Shown here in pieces: positions 6,352-11,136 of a stretch of 11,136 bases of DNA. Both the position numbers and the translations under genes were made by a program. Origin of the DNA: an uncultured Sutterella sp. (lineage in GTDB: Bacteria; Pseudomonadota; Gammaproteobacteria; Burkholderiales; Burkholderiaceae_F); the NCBI GenBank assembly GCA_900546995.1, contig URFF01000058.1:1-11136 (forward strand), in the 5' to 3' direction. The notes below the pieces were generated by a model. The model saw only the letters and a program-made list of their open reading frames with translations. It searched no databases and was not told where the DNA came from. How positions within the stretch are numbered: position 1 is the first letter of the stretch; each line of letters begins with the position of its first letter.

Positions 6352-6382
6352 TTGGTGGGGCAAGCGCCCAAAAAAAGAATTA

Positions 6383-6409
6383 CTGCTGTCTGTGCAAGCA
6401 GCGTATAGT
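6383..6409 (+). promoter_or_regulatory. Candidate -10 box and small inverted repeat before the MFS gene
   Basis: TATAGT (6404-6409, 5 of 6) ends only 9 nt before the MFS start codon, with no convincing -35 hexamer 16-18 nt upstream. CTGCT (6383-6387) and AGCAG (6397-6401) form a 5-bp inverted repeat with a 9-bp spacer exactly where a -35 and spacer should be. A weak core promoter next to a palindrome fits activator dependence or repression, possibly by the adjacent LysR protein. Confidence 0.35.
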
Positions 6410-6418
6410 TAGACCACT

Positions 6419-7594
6419 ATGACTGAAAAAACATCCTCCCGAGTTTCCGTTGGCGTCATTGTCGCCCTTTTTCTCACCGTGTTAGTGATGCGTGGTCCGA
6501 TTACCGGAATCGGTGCGGTCGCTGACGAATTAATGGCGGCGCTCAATATCCGCTATGCCTCTTACGGCTTTTTGTCCGCGTTGCCGATCGTTTGTTTCGG
6601 TGTGTTTTGTGCGGCGGCTCCTTTGTTGACCGCGCGGTTTGGCATCAATGGTGTTGTCATCGGCTCGTTGGGGATGATACTGATTGGAGCGGTCGCGAGG
6701 CTTTATCTTTATTTCCCCACCATGCTCGTTGCCACGGCGTTTATCGGCATTGGAATAGCGCTTTTAAATGTGGTGATGCCGGTTGTTCTTCGAAAATATT
6801 TCCCGAACAACATCCCATTGACGATGGGCGTTTTTACCGGTCTGATCGGTTTTTCCGGCTCGATCGGCGCCTATTTTTCCGTTCCCCTATTTGAGAAATT
6901 TGAAACGCTTTTGGCTCCGCTTGGTCTTTGGGTGATCATGGCGGCGTTACCTCTCGTTCTTTGGCTATTTGAAAAACGCTCATCCGAACGGATGCTCGCT
7001 GCTGGCAAAATCAATTTCTCCATGCTTTCCAAGCCACTGACGTGGGCCGTTATTTTCGTGATGGGGATGCAGTCGCTCACGATTTACACCACCGTCGCGT
7101 GGCTGCCGAGTATTTTGGCAACGCTCGATTTTGACGCCTCAACGGCGGGTCTCGGTTCGGCGATTTTCCTTTTAGTGAGTGCGCCTGCGAGTATCCTTAC
7201 CGCTCGTTTTATTTCGCTTGTGGGTGGAGAGCGAAATGCCTCCATCTGGATGACCGTGAGTTTCCTTTTAGGGATTGTCTTGTGGCTTCAAGGGGGAACT
7301 CTCTCTTACGTTGGTTGCGTTTTAGCCGGCATCCCTCAGGGTATCACCTTTAGTTTGGCCATGATTTTGATGGCACAAAAAACCAATAGCTTAAGTGAAT
7401 TGCTCATTATTTCGACCTTGGCTCAAGGCATCGGTTACGTTTTAGCGGCTGTGGGGCCTTTTGTCTGTGGACTGTTGTATCACGGTGACGGCAATTGGTT
7501 GGGTGTGGCGGCTTTTATGATGTCCGCAGTTTTACTTTGGGGCATTTCAGCCTTTTATGCTTTTGGGACCACAAAGAAACTTTTTAGATCTTAA
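6419..7594 (+). CDS. MFS transporter, CynX/NimT-like family
   Basis: A 391-residue inner-membrane protein that is almost entirely hydrophobic segments, consistent with about 12 transmembrane helices in two halves. The central cytoplasmic loop is basic (FEKRSSERMLAAGKINFSMLSKPLTW, around residues 185-210). The start (LFLTVLVMRGPITGIGAVADELMAALNI) and the fourth-helix region (ALLNVVMPVVLRKYFPNNIPLTMGVFTG) match the CynX/NimT branch (COG2807), which includes cyanate and nitroimidazole-related transporters; the substrate here cannot be inferred. No Shine-Dalgarno precedes the ATG. A TATAGT box ending at 6409 would start the RNA within a few nucleotides of the ATG, so a leaderless mRNA is possible. 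It follows the second LysR gene. No clear terminator is visible after it. Confidence 0.9.
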   Translation: MTEKTSSRVSVGVIVALFLTVLVMRGPITGIGAVADELMAALNIRYASYGFLSALPIVCFGVFCAAAPLLTARFGINGVVIGSLGMILIGAVARLYLYFPTMLVATAFIGIGIALLNVVMPVVLRKYFPNNIPLTMGVFTGLIGFSGSIGAYFSVPLFEKFETLLAPLGLWVIMAALPLVLWLFEKRSSERMLAAGKINFSMLSKPLTWAVIFVMGMQSLTIYTTVAWLPSILATLDFDASTAGLGSAIFLLVSAPASILTARFISLVGGERNASIWMTVSFLLGIVLWLQGGTLSYVGCVLAGIPQGITFSLAMILMAQKTNSLSELLIISTLAQGIGYVLAAVGPFVCGLLYHGDGNWLGVAAFMMSAVLLWGISAFYAFGTTKKLFRS

Positions 7595-7626
7595 CTAAAT
7601 GATTGTATTAAGCTTTTTGGCGTTGG

Positions 7627-7721
7627 TATTGAATTTTTCTTAAGGAAACTATCAAATTTTTCTTAAATAAAATATATAATTTTTCTAATTAAAGATATTA
7701 ATATTTTCCTATTTAAAGTAT
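7627..7721 (+). repeat. Four 23-bp tandem imperfect repeats ending at the ATPase start codon
   Basis: TAT recurs at 7627, 7650, 7673, 7696 and 7719, exactly 23 bp apart. Each of the first four is followed, two bases later, by a close copy of AATTTTTCTTAA and then by an A-rich end. Units 1 and 2 agree at 18 of 23 positions and units 2 and 3 at 16 of 23; unit 4 is more diverged (core ATATTTTCCTAT). The fifth TAT contains the first bases of the ATG at 7720. A TATAAT (7675-7680) lies across units 3's first bases. The array fills nearly the whole gap between the MFS gene and the ATPase gene and looks like a multi-copy regulator binding site or remnant of a small duplication. Confidence 0.7.
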
Positions 7722-8979
7722 GCAAAAGATTTCTCGTTGGGTTTCGGCTCGACTATTAAAAGGATTATCTTTTCAACGAGCGGCGTTAGTTGTGGGCGCC
7801 AGACAAAGCGGAAAAACGACCCTTGTACGCGATCTTTGTCCAATCGAATCTAATTACACAACTTTGGATGACTTGGCAACATTATCGGCAGCTCAGTCAG
7901 ATCCTCACTTTTTCCTTCGACAGGCGAAAAATCGTTGTTTAATTATCGATGAAGTTCAAAAAGCTCCGGAGTTAATTCCTGAAGTCAAGCGCTATGTGGA
8001 TACTAACGATCGCCCAGGCCAATTCATTTTGACCGGATCGGCCGATTACAGAAAGCTTCCTTCCGGAAGACAGGCGGATTCTTTAGCTGGGCGCGTTGTT
8101 GTTTTCCGTTTACGAACTTTGACTCAAGGCGAGGTGTGCGGGAAAGAACCTTCCTTTTTACGAAACGCATTTGATTTGAATTTCCCTGGGATTGAGCAAT
8201 TGCAGCCTTGCTGTCGGGAAGAAGTTTATAAGCTGGCAATTCGTGGTGGCTATCCGCAAACAATTGGTTTTGATGAAGAAGAGCGAAGTCTGTATTTCGA
8301 CAGTTATATCCAGTCACAGCTTTCATACGATTTGAGTAAACAATGGGACTTGCGACGCTACAAAGATCTTAAAAGTTTAATGCAGATGTTTGCGGCTTAT
8401 TCTAGTAAGCCTATGAATATTCAAGAAATTTGTCGGCGCGTTCAGGGTAATGCTCTAACGATTTCGTCATACATTCAGGCCTTTGAAACCATGTATTTAT
8501 TCGATGAATTGCCGGCATGGGAATCTAAGGACTACAAAATTGGCAGTAAAACGCCCGAATTGTTTTTAACTGATAGTGCGTTAATGGCCTATCTACTCGG
8601 CATTCACCGTCCTGAGGATCTCCTCTCTAGTTATGAGAGGATGGCCAATGAGGGTGGCAAACTGGTTAAAACTTGGGCATATACCCAGTTGATTGCGGAA
8701 GTTGAATTAAATCCGATGTGGACAATGTATCACTTTCGTAACAAGAACAAGCAAGAAATTGACTTCTTGATCGTCGATGAAAAAAATCGAATCTTGGGTG
8801 TTGAAATTAAAGCAGCGGAAACCATTAACTCGGAAGACTTCAAACACTTAAGATGGTTCTCAAGTCAAGTAGAAGATTTCAGAGGAATTGTGCTTTACGC
8901 CGGAAAAAATGTTTTAAGTTTTGGTTCCGGCTTGTATGCCGTGCCTTTTTCCGCCATGTGGTCGGAAAATATTTCGTAG
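7720..8979 (+). CDS. ATP-binding protein, AAA_14 plus DUF4143 domains
   Basis: A 419-residue ATPase of the COG1373 type. The Walker A motif GARQSGKT is at residues 26-33, Walker B CLIIDEVQ at 73-80, and a sensor-like ILTGSADY at 103-110, completing the AAA_14 domain (about 1-135). The DUF4143 domain follows to the end. It contains a winged-helix-like middle (MNIQEICRRVQGNALTISSYIQAFE, 232-256) and a PD-(D/E)xK-like nuclease core: D348 in QEIDFLI, then E362 and K364 in GVEIKA. The family is widespread and poorly characterised, and nuclease activity has not been established for most members. There is no good Shine-Dalgarno. The start codon lies at the edge of a 23-bp repeat array. The gene is AT-richer than those to its left, suggesting an accessory gene. 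The hairpin at 9041-9089 may end its transcript. Confidence 0.92.
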   Translation: MQKISRWVSARLLKGLSFQRAALVVGARQSGKTTLVRDLCPIESNYTTLDDLATLSAAQSDPHFFLRQAKNRCLIIDEVQKAPELIPEVKRYVDTNDRPGQFILTGSADYRKLPSGRQADSLAGRVVVFRLRTLTQGEVCGKEPSFLRNAFDLNFPGIEQLQPCCREEVYKLAIRGGYPQTIGFDEEERSLYFDSYIQSQLSYDLSKQWDLRRYKDLKSLMQMFAAYSSKPMNIQEICRRVQGNALTISSYIQAFETMYLFDELPAWESKDYKIGSKTPELFLTDSALMAYLLGIHRPEDLLSSYERMANEGGKLVKTWAYTQLIAEVELNPMWTMYHFRNKNKQEIDFLIVDEKNRILGVEIKAAETINSEDFKHLRWFSSQVEDFRGIVLYAGKNVLSFGSGLYAVPFSAMWSENIS

Positions 8980-9019
8980 AAATTTGGGCGGTCTATTTAA
9001 GCCCATGTCCTAAAAAAGT

Positions 9020-9099
9020 TTAAGAATCCCAATTTCAAAAGCCAATCGACAGTCACTGCCCAGAAGAAATAGGCAGTGACTGCGATCGGTAGTTCTTAA
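9020..9099. repeat. Nested inverted repeat (large hairpin) between the two ATPase genes
   Basis: CAGTCACTGCC (9050-9060) and GGCAGTGACTG (9072-9082) form a perfect 11-bp stem with an 11-nt loop. The stem is extended by ATCG (9045-9048) with CGAT (9083-9086) around one bulged A (9049). A separate outer pair, TTAAGAA (9020-9026) and TTCTTAA (9093-9099), encloses it. No T-run follows on the plus strand, so a standard intrinsic terminator is doubtful. It may still end the DUF4143 transcript, stabilise its 3' end, or be a small palindromic mobile element. No other copy is present in this window. Confidence 0.6.
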
Positions 9100-9220
9100 G
9101 GCTTAGCGTTTACCGACAAGTGGTGCAAAATGTTCATTTATTGCAAACAAAGTATTTAAATGAAGAAGTACCCAGCTACAATTGAAAACCAGTGTATTTT
9201 TGTATTTTGAGATTCTAACT

Positions 9221-9818
9221 ATGAGACCTCTTCCTTTGGGGCGATCAACCTTTTCCAGCTTACGTGCCCGCAATGAGATCTATATGGACAAAACGGATCT
9301 CATTTATCGTTTGGCTCAATTTGATGCCAAGATCTTTTTGGCTCGGCCAAGACGTTTTGGTAAGTCGCTCTTGGTCTCGACTTTTGAATCTTTATTTAAA
9401 AATGGGCTAAAAGATTTTAAAGACTTGGCCATTGAAAAACTCTGTAATGACAAAACGTATCCGGTCGTTCGGTTGGATTTCTCTAAAGTAAAACACTGCT
9501 CTGACGTTGCAAAGTTTGAGGAGACTTTTTGCGATTATCTTTGGGAAGCTTTTACTGCTGTGGGATTTCGCTTTGATCCGAACAGAACCTCTTTTTTTGT
9601 GCAGTTGGATAGTTGGTTTCAGAATTTACCGGCCAGCTCTCTCGTTCTTCTTATTGATGAATATGATGCACCGCTGACGGAAAAATTAGATAATCCTTCT
9701 CAATTTAATGCCATCCGTGACATTCTTTCTCGGTTTTTCAGTTTGCTGAAATCCAACGAAGGTTGTCTTCGCTTTTTCTTTATGACTGGCATTACAAAGT
9801 TCAGCAATACAAGTATTT
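9221..9818 (+). pseudogene. AAA-ATPase-like (PF09820) gene, 3' part lost to IS insertion
   Basis: The first 199 codons of an AAA-ATPase-like protein. It starts RPLPLGRSTFSSLR, then has the EIYMDKTDLIYRL motif (19-31) and the family Walker A variant RPRRFGKSL (42-50). Walker B is LVLLIDEYDAPL (141-152), and the FFMTGITKFSNTSI stretch (186-199) is sensor-like. Family members normally continue with about SIFSGLN and a C-terminal PD-(D/E)xK domain, for about 500 residues in total. Here an IS3 element begins inside codon 200 and the frame then reads about 23 residues of IS sequence before stopping at 9886. The frame opens earlier with a TTG at 9182, but the family start matches the ATG at 9221. 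Neither start has a good Shine-Dalgarno. It is probably inactive; the rest of the gene would lie beyond the window. Confidence 0.85.
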
Positions 9819-9850
9819 TGAGGTGGGGCACGAAAAATGGACCTCTAGGA
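9819..9850 (+). repeat. Terminal inverted repeat of the IS (orfB side)
   Basis: Begins TGAGGTGGGGCACG and ends GGACCTCTAGGA. Aligned with the reverse complement of 11104-11136, about 25 of 33 positions agree with a single gap. The strongest blocks are TGAG, TGGG, the A4 run and GACCTC-AGGA. Confidence 0.85.
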
Positions 9851-9874
9851 TTGGTTGAAAAAGGCTTATCGAGC

Positions 9875-10720
9875 TCAACGTTTTGACAGTTGGGCCTCAT
9901 AAGCCAACGGCGCCATCATGTGGATGGCTGAATGAGGTCTCTCCGCATTGTAATAGGAAATCCAACTCTCTGTTTGTTCAATGGCTTCAGAAATGCTTTC
10001 AAAGCGTTTCCTGGCTCCCAAAACTTCACGCTTGACGGTATTCCAAAATGACTCAGCCACCGCATTATCCCAACACTCACCTTTGCGACTCATGCTCGTT
10101 CGCATTTGAGCCGCTCTAACGCAGTTTTGGAAAGCGTGGGAACAGTACTGACTGCCCTGGTCCGAATGCATAATCGTTCCCGGTAGACATTGCTTACCTC
10201 TGGCCTCTAACGCTTGCTTAAAGGCACGCTGTACCAGCTCAACAGACATTGAAGTATCTAAAGCCCAGCCCAGTAGGCGGCGACTCCCCAAATCAATGAT
10301 ACTGGCCAAATAAACAATGCCTTCTTGCGTCGGCAGGTACGTGATATCAGAGACCCAGGCACGGTTAATTTCTCCGCTTTGAAACTCTCGGCTTAACAGG
10401 TTGGGATAGACTGCCAAACGATGATTGCTATCGGTCGTTTTCACTCGAGTTCTACGCTTATAACCAATAAATCCATTGGTGCGAAGAACATGGCGTAAGC
10501 GTCTGATCCCCACCTTTAACTGCTTGGCCTGTAAGTACGCGTGAAATTGCCGAATACCAGGGGTAAAACGGTGTTTCTGACGGAAGGATTTCATCTCTTG
10601 AATAATCGTTTCCGCTGTTACTAAAGAGCGGGATGTCGACGGTCGCTTTGTCCTGCTTTTCCAAGCATAGTAATCACTTGAGCTCACCTCTAGAACACGA
10701 CAAAAATCCTCCAGTCTCAA
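9875..10720 (-). CDS. IS3-family transposase OrfB (DDE integrase-type catalytic part)
   Basis: The catalytic half of the IS transposase. An N-terminal HTH_21-like region (about residues 35-95, with FTPGIRQFHAYL and IGIRRLRHVLR-like segments) precedes the rve integrase core. The DDE triad is D125 (VSDITYLP), D187 (MHSDQGSQY) and E223 (NAVAESFWNTVK), with 35 residues between the last two: the DD(35)E spacing of IS3. The ending YNAERPHSAIHMMAP is also typical. The frame as given begins with a TTG at 10720. However, it is open upstream to the A7 slippage site inside orfA, so the protein is most likely made as an OrfAB fusion by -1 frameshifting rather than from this TTG. It acts on the element's own ends. 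Confidence 0.93.
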   Translation of the reverse strand: MRLEDFCRVLEVSSSDYYAWKSRTKRPSTSRSLVTAETIIQEMKSFRQKHRFTPGIRQFHAYLQAKQLKVGIRRLRHVLRTNGFIGYKRRTRVKTTDSNHRLAVYPNLLSREFQSGEINRAWVSDITYLPTQEGIVYLASIIDLGSRRLLGWALDTSMSVELVQRAFKQALEARGKQCLPGTIMHSDQGSQYCSHAFQNCVRAAQMRTSMSRKGECWDNAVAESFWNTVKREVLGARKRFESISEAIEQTESWISYYNAERPHSAIHMMAPLAYEAQLSKR

Positions 10721-10767
10721 ACACTTAAAGTCAGGATCCGGCAGGCTCTCAAGAATAAAAGCGTACC

Positions 10768-11085
10768 TTACTGAAGCCCGTTTTTCGAAAGATACGCTGC
10801 GAATTTTTTTAGTAGTAAAACCTCTGCTTTAAGACGTTGATTTTCTGCCATGATGGCAGCCATTTGCATGGTTTTATCATCAACGTTTGAGGCGATCTTT
10901 CCTTCCAGCTTACCTTCTTTGGATTGGCGTAACCAGGTACTTAAAGTTTTTGATGAAATATTGAGACTTTTAGCGACTTCGCTGACGCTTCTTTTCTCGT
11001 CAACAACAAGGCTGACAGCGTTCTTTTTGAACTCGACAGTGAACTGTCGACGCACTCGTTTCATAGTGAATTCCTCCAAGGACAT
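10768..11085 (-). CDS. IS3-family transposase OrfA (HTH_Tnp_1)
   Basis: A 105-residue DNA-binding component of the IS. The core is RRQFTVEFKKNAVSLV, followed by a helix-turn-helix (SVSEVAKSLNISSKTLSTWLRQ, about residues 33-54). A leucine-zipper-like segment (MAAIMAENQRLKAEVLLLKKF, 75-95) is used for multimerisation in this family. Two starts are plausible: the ATG at 11085 with AGGAG 6 nt upstream, and the ATG at 11064 (MKRVRRQ) with GGAGG 8 nt upstream. Most family members begin like the second, but the first has an equally good ribosome site. OrfA alone normally helps regulate transposition, while the OrfAB fusion catalyses it. Residues 92-94 (L-K-K) are encoded by the slippage site. Confidence 0.93.
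   Translation of the reverse strand: MSLEEFTMKRVRRQFTVEFKKNAVSLVVDEKRSVSEVAKSLNISSKTLSTWLRQSKEGKLEGKIASNVDDKTMQMAAIMAENQRLKAEVLLLKKFAAYLSKNGLQ
10804..10810 (-). other. Programmed -1 frameshift site (A7) joining orfA and orfB
   Basis: The minus strand has seven A residues positioned as A AAA AAA in the orfA frame (codons CTA AAA AAA at residues 92-94). This is a classic X-XXY-YYZ slippery heptamer. Slipping back by one base gives an uninterrupted frame (about 30 codons, beginning KKIRSVSFEKR) that runs straight into orfB. OrfA read without slipping stops at 10768, which would release OrfA alone. Confidence 0.75.
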
Positions 11086-11103
11086 AATTGTCTCCTAAAT
11101 TAT

Positions 11104-11136
11104 TCCTGGAGGTCTACTTTTCAGATACCCATCTCA
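11104..11136 (-). repeat. Terminal inverted repeat of the IS (orfA side)
   Basis: Read on the minus strand it begins TGAGATGGGTATCTG and ends GACCTCCAGGA, matching the repeat at 9819-9850. Its outermost base is the last base of the window. Confidence 0.85.

Larger units (their letters stand above)
9819..11136 (-). mobile_element. Complete IS3-family insertion sequence (1318 bp)
   Basis: Bounded by imperfect terminal inverted repeats of about 33 bp that begin TGAG at both tips, in the TG...CA form usual for IS3-family elements. It carries orfA and orfB on the minus strand, so the transposase-proximal (left) end is at 11136. An A7 slippage site joins the two frames. Length and organisation fit IS3. 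All transposase motifs are intact, so it looks recently active. Insertion at 9819 splits the PF09820 gene. The expected 3-4 bp target duplication cannot be checked, because the window stops at the outer tip. Confidence 0.92.

Noticed and set aside
6356..6376. Small GC hairpin (GGGC/GCCC) plus A-run after the second LysR gene
   Set aside because: On the plus strand the stem is followed by A not T, and on the minus strand the T-run precedes the stem, so it is not an intrinsic terminator on either strand.
6592..6894. 100-codon overlapping plus-strand frame inside the MFS gene
   Set aside because: It is a shadow of the MFS coding sequence; its translation is rich in Cys, Arg and His with no family features.
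7590..7618. CTTAA/TTAAG stem followed by CTTTTT after the MFS gene
   Set aside because: Only five AT-rich pairs with a 13-nt loop; too weak to call a terminator.
9182..9220. TTG start 13 codons upstream of the PF09820 gene start
   Set aside because: The usual family beginning (RPLPLG...F..LR) starts at the ATG at 9221, and the TTG has no convincing ribosome site.
1..11136. CRISPR array, tRNA or rRNA genes, riboswitch, integrase or att sites
   Set aside because: I looked for direct repeats with unique spacers, cloverleaf-type sequences and phage-type integration genes. None was seen; the only regular direct repeats are the 23-bp units at 7627-7718, which have no spacers.

Overview
The window looks like chromosomal DNA of a Gram-negative proteobacterium of moderate GC content. 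The evidence is a proteobacterial-type HU protein, two LysR-type regulators, a twin-arginine (Tat) signal peptide, Shine-Dalgarno-led genes and an IS3-family element. A gut-associated betaproteobacterium (Burkholderiales, Sutterellaceae-like) would fit, but that is inference from protein style and composition, not proven by any marker gene here.

Layout. (1) 1-1896: a redox-flavoured group. A secreted cyclophilin-like-fold protein (cut by the left window edge) is divergent from a LysR regulator, with a clear inverted-repeat operator between them. The regulator is followed by a flavodoxin-fold NAD(P)H:FMN-reductase-like protein, and the block closes with a bidirectional terminator. (2) 1915-4879: three minus-strand genes, each with its own signals. 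They encode a DUF2156 (GNAT-like) protein, a Tat-exported double carboxymuconolactone decarboxylase (CMD) domain protein, and a patatin-like phospholipase. (3) 5006-7594: plus-strand HU gene with promoter and terminator, a second LysR regulator paralogous to the first, and a CynX/NimT-type MFS transporter that may be translated from a leaderless mRNA. (4) 7595-9818: a visibly AT-richer accessory stretch with two unrelated ATPase genes: an intact AAA_14/DUF4143 ATPase and a broken AAA-ATPase-like (PF09820) gene. A nested hairpin element lies between them. (5) 9819-11136: a complete 1318-bp IS3-family insertion sequence that interrupts the PF09820 gene; the window ends exactly at its outer tip.

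Working together: the cyclophilin-like protein, FMN reductase, CMD protein and LysR regulators belong to families that often travel together in small-molecule redox or detoxification loci. Both the cyclophilin-like gene and the CMD gene have a palindrome centred about 62-66 bp upstream of the predicted transcription start, where LysR proteins classically bind. The most unusual element is a set of four 23-bp tandem imperfect repeats in exact phase directly upstream of the DUF4143 ATPase. The next period of the repeat falls on the start codon itself.
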